From positions 47,766,626 through 47,830,625 of the forward strand of contig OY294044.1 of NCBI GenBank assembly GCA_958510825.1: 64,000 nucleotides of DNA. Reading direction: 5' to 3'. Each line of letters opens with the position of its first letter. Within the stretch, counting starts at the first letter, position 1. The notes below the pieces were generated by a model. The model did not search any database, was not told the origin of the DNA, and worked only from the letters and a program-made list of their open reading frames with translations. Origin of the DNA: Brachypterus glaber. Lineage: Eukaryota; Arthropoda; Insecta; Coleoptera; Kateretidae. The position numbers and the translations under genes are program-made. Below are positions 54,652-64,000 of this stretch, piece by piece.

Positions 54652-55062
54652 CACTTTAGATTTAAAATAAAAATTTAAATAAAAAACTACATGACCTGTC
54701 AAAAATTGACGAGTGGCACATGCTTGTTCTCAGAATTGATTTCGAAATCAAAATACTTAAAAATATACAGTGTTCCATTTAAAAATCGAAAGTTTGATTC
54801 ATTTCCGTTTAAACCGGAAAGGCCAAAAAATGTCTAACCATGTCAAAAAATCCTAAATTATGCATAATATAGCTCATGCAAATTTCACGATACTACATAA
54901 AAAAGTTAAGGAGGATGAACTACCTTCCTAAAACACCCGGTAGATTGTAAATTATATATATTATAAAATACAGGTGTAAGAAAATAATGAAATAAAAAGG
55001 GTCACCAGCTCCAAGACTAAACTAAACTATTTCAGAAAGTCTCTGTTATCCCCAGTTTAGGG
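54652..55062. repeat. Direct repeat, first copy (empty site)
   Basis: The stretch from CACTTTAGATTTAAAATAAA through ATGACCTGTCAAAAATTGAC, CCGTTTAAACCGGAA, AAAATGTCTAACCATGTC and CTAAAACACCCGGTA to ACTAAACTAAACT recurs at 55104-55685. Here AAATTATATATATTATAAAA is uninterrupted, which is the empty site for the MITE in the second copy. Confidence 0.85.
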
Positions 55063-55103
55063 TACTATTCAACTAGACGAACAGCGAATAAGCTAATTTA
55101 AGG

Positions 55104-55685
55104 CACTTTAGATTTAAAATAAAAATTTTAATAAAAAATGACATGACCTGTCAAAAATTGACAAGTGGCACATGCTTGTTCTCAGAATACGTAAAAATAT
55201 ACAGGGTGTTCCATTTAAAAATCGAAATATTGATTAATTTCCGTTTAAACCGGAAGTGCCAAAAAATGTCTAACCATGTCAAAAAATCCTGAATTATGCA
55301 TAATAAGGCTCATGTAAATTTCACGATACTACATAAAAGAGTAAAAAAGTTAAGGGGGTGAACCACCTTCCTAAAACACCCGGTATATTATAAATTATAT
55401 ACCATGCGATTATAAAGTGCCGAACACTTTTTAATGCAAAACTGGCATTAGCGATGAGTAAAATGCAAGAAAGCTGTGTGCGTTTTACAGGCCACCGAGC
55501 TGTTGTACATAGCAATCACATGGGCTTGTCGCGCACAACTCTAACAGAGGCGTGGCTTCAAACGAAGAGTATTTTCTTTTCAAACTGTTCGGCACTTTAT
55601 AATCGCACTGTATATTATAAAATACAGCTGTGAGAAAATAATGAAATAACAATGGTCGCTAGCTCCAAAACTAAACTAAACTAAT
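55104..55685. repeat. Direct repeat, second copy (occupied site)
   Basis: Parallel to 54652-55020, with scattered substitutions and a 211-bp extension due to the MITE at 55402-55610 plus its duplicated TA. The end word AAAGTCTCTGTTATCCCCAG, found after copy one at 55037, recurs only at 55955, so further sequence lies between. Confidence 0.85.
55402..55610. mobile_element. 209-bp TA-MITE with a proven empty site
   Basis: The ends CCATGCGATTATAAAGTGCC and GGCACTTTATAATCGCACTG form ~24-bp terminal repeats. TA is duplicated (55400-55401, 55611-55612). The sister repeat has the joined site. The GC-rich interior (CAGGCCACCGAGCTG) carries no transposase. The 64-codon minus-strand frame over it is not supported. 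Confidence 0.88.
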
Positions 55686-56100
55686 ATCTTCACCTCCTAT
55701 AATAGTGACTAAAAAGTGGTACTGACAAGTAAGTGTATATTTTTGGATTAACCTCAAAATATCCCCCTTATTGATTTTGTTGATCCTAATTTAACCCTTA
55801 ATTTTCAGTGCCAATCGCCCTGATGATGAAAAAGCAATTTTCGAAAACGCGTTAGGCAACTATCTTAAAACTAAATATATACTGAAATACAAAATTTCCC
55901 AGATTTTTATTATTTAAACACAGTATACAAGTCATTTTCTTCTACATATTTGATGAAAGTCTCTGTTATCCCCAGTTTACGGTACTTTCCAACGATATTT
56001 ATTCTTTTTAACATGGTGTTTCATCTTTGCCAAGCTTTTGTGTTTTTTTAATAAATATTAAATGTTGATAAAAAGTATTGATAAATGTTTTTTGTTTCAG
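55686..56100. other. Non-coding repeat flank
   Basis: CGCCCTGATGATGAAAAAGC followed by GAAAACGCGTTAGGC at about 55820-55856 is a repeat-like motif. The stretch then becomes AT-rich and ends in a splice-acceptor-like TTTTTTGTTTCAG. Confidence 0.4.
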
Positions 56101-56168
56101 CAAAAGGGCATGCTATCGCTGTGTAGTGATCCACGAAAAACACGCAAACGTTCTGCAATACAAAGAGA
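56101..56168 (+). CDS. Candidate 68-bp internal exon of a host gene
   Basis: The segment is preceded by a strong acceptor (TGTTTTTTGTTTCAG) and followed by a good donor (AAAGAGA/GTGAGT). It is clearly richer in G and C than its surroundings and has two fully open frames, giving either QKGMLSLCSDPRKTRKRSAI... or KRACYRCVVIHEKHANVLQY.... It is not repeated elsewhere in the window. If real, it implies that much of the window is intronic DNA of a plus-strand gene. The protein is not recognised. Confidence 0.4.
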
Positions 56169-57189
56169 GTGAGTATAAATGTATATTGTTTTTTAGTTTA
56201 ACCGAGTTTTTAGATTAAAACAGCTTTATCATACAGAAAGCATGAACTGTGAAAAAGAGAGATGATAAACTTCAAATTTTTAGTTTTAAGATAAACGTTT
56301 TAATCCCTTGGTATGGTTTTAATATGTAAAAAAGTTTTACTTGAAAAAAAAAAGTCATAGGTCCCATTGTAAAGCACCTTCTACGATAAAATGTAAAAAA
56401 GCATTTTATTCTTCAAGACTTCTTTAATCACCAGTGATCGGACTTTGGATTTTTTAACAGGTTCGTCTTAAGGAAAACAAAGAAAAATTTCATAAAAAAT
56501 TAAAAGTAACAAAAATACATTATTATTGTTATGTAATTCTTGTTTTGTTTTAATTTTGTTCTTTTGTATGTTTGCATTATTTTAAATACTCCCGTGAAAT
56601 CAAACTAAATTAAATACATACAGTCAAATAAAATAAAAAGTAAAACAAAAAACAGTCTACACATATTTATGCTTTTTCCTTTTTTTAGGATAAGCGAACA
56701 AATTCCATTATTCTGTGTTGTTCCTAGGTTGTTAAATATAAAATAGAAATTAAGTCACTTATTACAATGTAATAAATTTACCTTTTTAAGTGTAACTAAT
56801 TTTTAACTAAAGCAACTGTTTGTTTTTTTTTCAATATTACTTTCATGCGTTAGTAAATAAAAAATAAATTGCTTTTTAACGTTTTATACAGAAACAAAAA
56901 AATCCGTAAGAAAAATCTGTCTATCTCTCTGAATGGGAAATTTGTGACTACAATAACTCAATTGATTTCTTAAGAACGCTAAGGACTTAAAATTTGGACC
57001 ATAGGTTCCTTATCCAAAGTTTTAGATTAAGATCTTTTTTGATAAAAACGGGGTAAAACTATTTTTTTTTCAATTTTTTTTTTAGTTTTTTGAATAAATA
57101 AATGCTTAAAACAAAAATATGAAAAAACAATATTTTTTGTCATAATGAACCTATAAAATATGTAGTGAGTAATACCTAAAGCGCCACCC
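56169..57189. other. AT-rich DNA without recognisable gene
   Basis: Nothing coding or repetitive was recognised after the donor-like GTGAGT. An intron would look like this. Confidence 0.45.
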
Positions 57190-57290
57190 GCATAACTAGC
57201 GTAAAACATTACAGTGCCGTAATTGGCTTGATGTGCCGTCATATGTCTTGTACGCATAGCTTTTAAAATTATGAGGCTTGCATAGGCTTA
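57190..57290. mobile_element. Second copy of the 1481-1567 small repeat
   Basis: CGCATAACTAGCGTAAAACA, then TTGGCTTGATGTGCCGTCAT, aligns with 1483-1550. TATGAGGCTTGCAT near the end approximates the inverted terminus. Confidence 0.5.
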
Positions 57291-57668
57291 CTACGCTGCA
57301 GGTACGAATTAGACCGAGATTACGCGAATCGTACCCAAATTGATATAATTTACGCCTTTTGCCACGCTCGAGCGCGCTCTTGCAAATTCTTTTCTCGGCA
57401 GCAGTTGTTGTGTGACGTCGAAAGGTCCCATTCGGTGATATGGGATTGCCTCCGTAACATCGCCTTTATGATATTAATTAAGTGGACTGCGAATAGGTAT
57501 TAATGATTGAAAAGAATATTAAAGACAAAAACGACAGTTCCAATAATATATATGGTAATCTTACCTTAGTTAAAGCATTCAGCACGACAGGTCATGACCG
57601 CCATTTCTTCACAGGAGACACCACATAATTGGAAACTGATGTACGCGAATTAAAGTTTGTTTGACCAG
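57291..57668. other. GC-richer non-coding DNA
   Basis: Includes CACGCTCGAGCGCGCTCTTG and GTTGTTGTGTGACGTCGAAA. On the minus strand, AACTAAG/GTAAGATTACC (about 57560) looks like a splice donor after a short open piece containing ATGGCGGTCATGACC. No gene can be assembled from it. Confidence 0.4.
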
Positions 57669-58037
57669 TGTAGGTATACACTACTAATTATTTAAATACA
57701 TATGTGTATATGGAACTTATTTCTATAGTTTGCAGCCGTAAAAATATGGTAAATTCTAACGATGCCCGCGGCGTGGTATATTCGTCAGCTGATTTGAGTA
57801 TATTTTTATTGACACGCATCGATCGTTCTCGAGCGTCAAATTGCGACTACTCCGGAAGGCAACCTACCCGAACTCGCGCAGAAAAGCTAGGAGGTTTTCA
57901 GCTCGTTACTTACAAAAATACAATCAATTCAAAATAAAATATTATTTTATATAAACTAAGTAAAGAAATTAAATGAAATTATGTATAATAAAACCCAAAT
58001 TAAAAATAAATACAAACACAGAAATGTGGTTGTAACA
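57669..58037 (-). repeat. Probable 3' LTR of the BEL/Pao element
   Basis: The edge next to pol is clear: after the pol stop the minus strand reads GGTGGGCGGTAA, a purine-rich tract, and then TGTTACAACCACATTTC, a typical LTR start at 58037. Inside are a TATATAAAA box (about 57945) and AATAAA. The far edge is uncertain; TGTAGGTATAC at 57669 would give TGT...ACA ends, but no mate LTR is in the window to check it. Confidence 0.5.
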
Positions 58038-58072
58038 TTACCGCCCACCAAAACACACAAAATTAGAGTGTT

Positions 58073-60193
58073 TTAACAACACATAGGTAATATACATAAT
58101 TTTACTAAGGGCCTCTTTAGGACACCTTGAGCTGTACGGACATTTACTACTCGGATCACACCATCAGCACCTGGAAATAACTCTATTACACGACCTATCG
58201 ACCAACGAAGAGGGGGCTGTAAATCGTTCTTTATCAGCACCATAGAACCAAGTTCTATCGGTTTAGAGGGTTCATTCCATTTAACTCTTTGCTGTAAAGT
58301 ACATAAATATTCGGAATGATACCTGGCCCAGTAGTCCTGATGCATACGTTGAATGAGCTGCCACCTATTTAGACGATTAAGAGGCAAGTCTTGTAGATCA
58401 GGCTCTGGCGGGGCAGAGAGTGAGTTCAGGGTAAGAAAATGTCCGGGAGTTAAGACCGATAAATCATTTGGGTCAGAGCTAACTGGACAAAGAGGTCTCG
58501 AGTTCAATAAGGCTTCTATTTGAACTAAGAAGGTTGAGAATTCCTCATATGTCAGTCGTTGTAAACCAACTACTCTATAAAAATGAGTTTTTACCGACTT
58601 AACACCAGATTCAAACAGACCACCAAAATGTGGGGCTGAAGGGGGATTAAATGACCACTTTATCGATTCAGTTTCAGTGGCATGCTGCATCAACTCATCT
58701 AATTGGCGCGCGGCACCAACAAAATTTGTACCTTGATCAGAGAAAATGTGATTACAGCGTCCACGTCTAGAAATGAAACGACGAAGAGCAGCCAAAAAGG
58801 ACTCAGAAGAAAGTGAGGACACCAACTCTAAGTGTATAGCTTTTGTGGTCGAGCACACGAACACACAAATCCAAGCTTTGTAAGTTTTTGCACCACGTAC
58901 TCGTCCCATGCTTATATTGAATGGACCACAATAGTCCACGCCACAGCTTTGGAAAGCTTTCAACTGACTTATCCTAAAGCTCGGTAGGTCACCCATCCTA
59001 GGTTGGATAGTGTTTGGCTTAACCCTAAAGCACTTGTGACACTTTGAAACAACAGATTTTATGGCCCGCTTGGCGGATAATATCCAAAACTGTTGATTCA
59101 ATAAAAACTGTAAGGTTTGAATCCCAGGATGCATATGCCTAACATGCATATCCTCGATAATGAGGTAAGTCAATCGATGAGTACGAGGTAATAATGCGGG
59201 ATGTTTACTTTCAAACGGCAGATGTGCATTTTTTAGCCTACCGCCTACTCGTAAAACTCCTTGTGGGTCTATGAAAGGATTTAATTTACGTAAAGTTTTA
59301 TTAACCGGCTTTTGTTGCTCGATACGTACAATATCTTCCTTAAAATATTGGTGTTGAACAATTTTAACCAAAGTCATTAAGGACACTTGTAAATCATTTG
59401 CAACTAAAGCAGTAGTAACCTTTTGATTAGGATTACGTAAATTGAAACCAAAACGAAAAATATATGAGACAACACGTATTAGACGTGATAATCTAGAATA
59501 TTTGTTTAATAGGGTATCAATAAATTGATCAGTCTCTATTAAAACTAGGGATATAATCTTGGCCTCATCTGGAGACGTAACGGGTGTAAAACTATCCGTA
59601 TCAAGATCCAGGGAGGTAGACAAGAATTCTGGTCCCGCCCACCATTGGGTACACTGCATAAGCTCGCTGGGAAAAAGCCCACGTGAACCATGGTCAGCCA
59701 CGTTGTCCGCAGACTTAACATGATACCAACAATCTGGTGGTACCAAATCTTGGATGTGGCTAACGCGATTTGCGACGAATGTTTTCCAACGATGGGGCGG
59801 AGCCTTAATCCATGATAAGGCTACCATGGAATCTGACCAAGCATATGTTTTATGAAAAGTAATGCTGTTTTTATAAGTGTTGCGAACAAACTTTATTAAA
59901 TTACTTAATAACACAGCAGCGCACAATTCCAAGCGGGGTATTGATAATTTCTTTAAAGTAGCAACTTTTGACTTTGCACAGATTAAGGAAACTTCAAACT
60001 TTCCATCTGGCAGAGGTTTTCGAAAGAAAATTATAGCACAATAGCCCTTCTCAGAACTGTCACAAAAGCCATGCAATTCTAAACCACTGGCGTTTTTTAT
60101 ATCAAGAAAACGGGAAATTTTTAAATCTGCTAACATGTGCAATTCAGATTTAAATTGTAACCACTTTGTTACCACTTCATTGGCTGGTCCCAA
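58073..60193 (-). pseudogene. pol: BEL/Pao Pol C-terminal part: RNase H, integrase, DUF5641
   Basis: This frame of 706 codons continues the upstream polyprotein from about NEVVTKWLQF. RNase H follows, with D45, E89 and D121 (FCDSSEKG, RLEL, WSDSM). Then come the integrase zinc finger (H350/H355, C385, C388), the integrase core D420, D486, E528 (VDYCGPF, SDQGTNF, GGLFES) and a DUF5641 C terminus (GSMVLIKNDLQPPLRWSIGR). This order with DUF5641 is diagnostic of BEL/Pao. The counted start is a non-ATG codon inside the overlap, so the part is not translated on its own. The element normally has one long gag-pol ORF, broken here by a single -1 frame change. The catalytic residues seen are intact. 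Confidence 0.92.
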
Positions 60194-63100
60194 TCACAAC
60201 CTAGTGACCATAAATGCTGTATTAAATGCTTGGCTACAAAGGTTATTGGACTGAGATATCCAAGTGGATCCCAAATACGCGCAATATCCGATAGGATAGA
60301 ACGCTTAGTTGGTGTAGACTCTAAAGCCTTCACCCGAAAAGAGAAAAAATCTGTATGTGGAGTCCATTGAAGTCCCAAAATTTTAAGATATGAATCTTCT
60401 TCAGAATCAAATGATATATGCTGTCGATGATCGACAGGGATATCTTTCAATAAATTTGGAGAATTGCTCGCCCACTTCCTCAATTCAAACTTTCCTTTTT
60501 GTAAAAGTTCAGTTAGCTGAAGACAAAGCACCTGTGCTAGCTCTAGGTTGTCAGCCCCTGAGATAATGTCATCAACAAAGGTATCTTCTTCTAGAGCTTT
60601 TGATGCCATAGGAAAATCTTTACCCTCATCTGTTACTAACTGTTTAATAGTGCGTAATGCTAGAAAGGGAGAGGAAGTATTACCAAAAGCTACCGTTGTA
60701 AGTCGGTATTCTTTTACTGGTTGTTGGGGATGAAATCTCCAAAGCAATCGTTGATAATTTCGGTGCTTCGGATCCATAAGAATTTGCCTAAACATTTGTT
60801 TTATGTCTGCCATTATAACAATAGTATGAAGGCGAAATCTTAATAAAAGGGAAATTATATCAGTTTGTAATTTAGGTCCTGGACATAATAAATCATTAAG
60901 GGAGTAGCCCTCTGATGTTTTAGCACTGCAATCAAAAACTATGCGTACCTGGGTAGTACTACTATCCGGCCTTAGTACCGCAAAGTGCGGAACCGTATAA
61001 TGCGGTGCAGTGGCCTCACATGGAGGTGCTTCTTCCATGTGCCCAGAATCTAAATATTCCTGAATAATTTTAGAATATGATATTTTTACGGATTCATCTT
61101 GCAAGCATCGTTTTTCTAAAGAGAAAAAACGCTTAAGTGCGTTTGTGCGAGAATCACCCATAAACGTAGGTTCCATTTTTTTGAATGGTAGGGCAACCAT
61201 GTAACGTCCATCGTTTGTTCGTGTACATGATTCTGTATATTGTTGTTCACACCATTTTTCCTCAGGAGTTAATTTTTCCTGTTGAGGTACCTGCTCTAAT
61301 TCCCAAAAGGACTTTAGATCAAAGGTTTCCATGGATGTGACAAGTGCAAAATTTGTCGGGGAGGGATAGGATATTTTCCCCATTAGTATATATCCGAAAA
61401 CTGTCTCAATGGCTACCGGTTGACTCAGATCCCCTGCTACTTTATTGCTGAGCAAAATCTGAGCAAACACCTCCGCCCCCAGTAAAAGCTCCACGGCTTT
61501 TACTTTATTAAATTCGGGATCTGCTAAATTTAGCTGGCGTATGTGATGCCATTGGGTAGTATCGAGTGCGCATGCCGGCAACCGTTCAGGAAGATTCGGC
61601 AGCACAACTGCATCAATATTAAGAATAGGATTCTTAGCTTGAGTGGGCTTTATTACGCATTGAGTAATGCCCTTGGATGTTACCGGAGAATTAGGATTAA
61701 TGCCCGTTATGGTCTTATGAAAAGACGAACGGTGTAATCCTAGCCGATTCAAACATCTTTCTGTTATAAATGAACAAGTAGAGCCATTATCAATTAAAGC
61801 ACGTATTAATTGATAGTGCCCACGACCATCCTTTACGTGTACCATAGCAGTAGCCAATAAAATTGGCGCTGGTACTGTCGTTATGGATGTAAAAACGTTA
61901 GGATCATTAGACTCGACGCTAGAGTCATTATTTCCTACGCAGTTTTGTCCCGATGTACCGGCCGTTTGGACCGATAAGGGAGGGGTTACATTATTTTCAC
62001 CAGAATGTGATAAATTTACTTTAACTGCCTTGTTATTTGGTTTGTCAAAATGTAAAGTGGAATGATGTCGCTTTTTACATATTTTGCATAAATGAGTAGA
62101 ATTGCAAAACTTAAAGTTGTGTGAATGGCTAAGACAATTGACACATAACCTATGCTGTTTAGCAATTTCATATCTCTTTTTTGGAGCTTCTGATAAAAAC
62201 GACCTACACTGAGAAACATGATGATTTGACTTGCAAACAGGGCAAGATAAAATATCAGTATTTGTCACAAAAGAAGAATTATTATATGAATCTAACTTAA
62301 CATGTTTTGATACTGGCTTTTGAACATTGTTGATTGGTGCTTTTTTAGAAGATAAAGCCTCAACAGTTTCTAAAGCGTTAGCATGTGCTGTCAAAAACAG
62401 TTTTAATTCGTCAAATGTGGGAAAACCATTCTTTTTATTTTGTTCCTCAAACTTAGCACAAAGATTTTTTGGAATACGTTTGTACACCATATCTACAAGA
62501 ATAAAGCTCCACTCGTTTGTTGGAAGACCCAAGGCCCCGAGTGCCGCTAAATTTTCGACAAGAGTATTCAGGAAAATAATCAAGGCTGATGATGTGTCAG
62601 AGATGTTTGGCAGTTGACATATTGCCTGCCAGTGCGTATTAGCCAATAATCGTTTATTGTCATACCTCTGACGCAGCTGATTATAAGCTACAGAGTAGTT
62701 ACTTCCCGATAATTGAACACACTTAATAATGCTAAGTGGTTCCGAAGTTAATAATAAATGTAAATGAGAAAATTTTTCAATGTCTGAGAGTTGGGGATTT
62801 GTATGTATAGCAGAATCATACAAATCTATAAAAGTTTGCCAGTCTGGAAATTTTCCGCTAAAAGGTTTTAAATTCAACTTTTGAAGCTTGACATTTGAAG
62901 TCGTAGCATTTGAAGAACTTCCAAATAATTGTACATAAATACCTTGGATCTGCCAAAACATTTCATCAATCACCGTAGCAGCTTCCTTTTCTTTTCGGAT
63001 AGCATCCGTACGTCCAGGATCTGATATGACGAAAGCGAGTATGTCATCAGCCAGCTTATGCCATTGCTTATAAGTCACATCCAGCTGTTGATAACAAATT

Positions 63101-63222
63101 TTAAAATGTTGCTGTTTTGTGATATCTTTTTGAGCGGCCACTGCTGCCTTTTGAACTCGCTTTTGCCTATCATATTGCAACTGCCTACGGTTGTCCATAA
63201 TACAATATTCGTTTAGATCCAT
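60169..63222 (-). pseudogene. gag-pol: BEL/Pao Gag, protease and reverse transcriptase
   Basis: 1017 codons from ATG at 63222. Gag contains the DUF1759-type region (LKPFSGKFPDWQTFIDLYDS, YNQLRQRYDN). Cys-His motifs follow (CPVCKSNHHVSQC, CVNCLSHSHNFKFC, CKICKKRHH). The DUF1758-type protease has ALIDNGSTCSFI, with Asn where many relatives have Ser or Thr after the catalytic Asp. RT has VRIVFDCSAK, IVIMADIKQMFRQI and the catalytic FVDD with D884 and D885. The frame ends in MKW-stop at 60169, while the homologous continuation lies one frame away at about 60180-60188; a one-base deletion is the simplest cause. The start is supported by normal family length upstream of DUF1759. The leader and 5' LTR would lie at higher coordinates. 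Confidence 0.92.
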
Positions 63223-64000
63223 GGCTTATAAAATTTATTTATTGAAAGGTAAAAGAAAAAAATAAAAATTATAAAAAAAAATATAAACTGAATAATTTTA
63301 GGAAAATTACACAATTTTTTTCTCAAATTTTATTTCTTAAATTGAATTTATTGTAGAAGAAAACCTCCAGATATAATGGCTAAAATATAACTTATACCTC
63401 AGTAATGAATCACCCTGTAAATATTTTCAACAAAATTCAAAATTCCAAATTATAATCCAAACTATGAGTTACCCTGTATATTTGCACAGAGTTTTCCAAA
63501 AAACCAAATTCAAAAAATTACAATTTAATTTTTAAGTCACCCTGTATATATTCTGACAGAATATAAAAAAAAAAAACAAAAACAAAAACTCAAAAGTACA
63601 ATTTAAGACCCTGTATATATGGACTGGATACTCAAAAAGGCAAAATTCAAAATTACAATTAAGCTTTAGGTTACCCTGTATGCATATATTTGACAGAATA
63701 TTAAAAAAATTCAGATTATAATCTAAGTTCAATTCTCCTGTATGAAAACATTTTGAAATGGGCTAAATTTATTTTTAACCTATTCTTTGAAAATTACAAT
63801 TTTTTGTGTACCGATAGTATTTCCAAAAAATAAAAAGGAAAATAAAATAAAAATTAAAATTATATTTTTAAGTGTTTTTTACTATTTTTCAACCTGGTAT
63901 ACACTAAAGATACAGCTCAAGATTTCCCACTTGCATAACCCTGTATACATTCGAAAAGTACAAGAAAAAAATACCTAGATATCCAATATAAAAAAATAAG
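63223..64000 (-). other. BEL/Pao 5' leader or flank; 5' LTR not reached
   Basis: No copy of the 3' LTR start (TGTTACAACC or its inverse) occurs here, so the 5' LTR lies beyond the window or is lost. The stretch is AT-rich and holds a degenerate repeat at 63411-63955. Confidence 0.5.
63411..63955. repeat. Degenerate ~65-bp repeat marked by ACCCTGTATA
   Basis: ACCCTGTAWA words occur at about 63412, 63472, 63538, 63610, 63673, 63738 (as CTCCTGTATG) and 63940, mostly 60-72 bp apart. They are separated by similar CAAAATTCAAAATTACAATT and TGACAGAATAT stretches. The units are old and diverged. Confidence 0.65.

Noticed and set aside
57704..57937. 77-codon plus-strand frame
   Set aside because: It lies within the probable BEL/Pao LTR on the opposite strand and resembles no family.
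60548..62617. Plus-strand frames within the BEL/Pao ORF
   Set aside because: Shadows of the minus-strand polyprotein, without independent domain content.

Overview
This is eukaryotic, AT-rich DNA, most likely an insect intergenic or intronic region. The basis is a BEL/Pao and a Ty3/gypsy retrotransposon, a DUF4817-type helix-turn-helix transposase (common in insects), a LINE fragment, and dozens of palindromic DNA elements with TA target duplications. A beetle is plausible, but the order cannot be fixed by eye. No complete host gene could be supported; a 68-bp exon-like segment (56101-56168, + strand) and a few tiny coding-like ORFs are the only hints of host or domesticated genes.

Layout. 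1-9.2 kb: AT-rich DNA with palindromic MITEs (826-1058, 1481-1567, 2365-3197, 4171-4887) and a large palindrome (5236-7829). 9.2-12.2 kb: three palindromic elements nested in one another; two of the junctions have target duplications and reconstructable empty sites. 12.2-16.5 kb: a 134-bp tandem repeat, two arrays of a ~98-bp repeat, an assembly gap (13961-14160) and a CRE-type hairpin. 16.7-18.6 kb: another palindrome, a nested MITE and a B-A-B block duplication. 19.3-20.5 kb: a mariner/IS630-like element that has kept only the DNA-binding half of its transposase. 22.6-24.3 kb: four ~415-bp tandem units.

24267-34244 is a nearly complete Ty3/gypsy-type element on the minus strand: two 2022-bp LTRs with very few differences, a 4-bp ATAG duplication, gag, a canonical A-AAA-AAC slippery site and pol (protease, RT, RNase H, integrase). 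Gag is broken by one frame change in a TAA-rich run, so the copy is young but may not be autonomous.

34.2-52 kb is again dense in foldback elements, with a 49-bp tandem repeat that shows a 98-bp dimeric higher order (41.5-41.9 kb), a long-arm foldback element (47.2-49.0 kb), and a clean copy (50330-51493) of the middle element of the 9-12 kb nest. 52.1-53.3 kb holds a 5'-truncated LINE on the minus strand. Next to it is a perfect RFX X-box (53382-53395) before a tiny ORF with a hydrophobic N terminus. 54.6-55.7 kb is a direct duplication in which one copy has a 209-bp TA-flanked MITE and the other shows the empty site.

57.7-64.0 kb holds most of a minus-strand BEL/Pao element. Its gag-pol is split by one frameshift near 60180, its 3' LTR lies near 57.7-58.04 kb, and its 5' LTR is not in the window. 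Its leader carries a degenerate ~65-bp repeat.

The genes shown are transposon genes working in cis for their own elements. No CRISPR array, rRNA or tRNA gene was seen.
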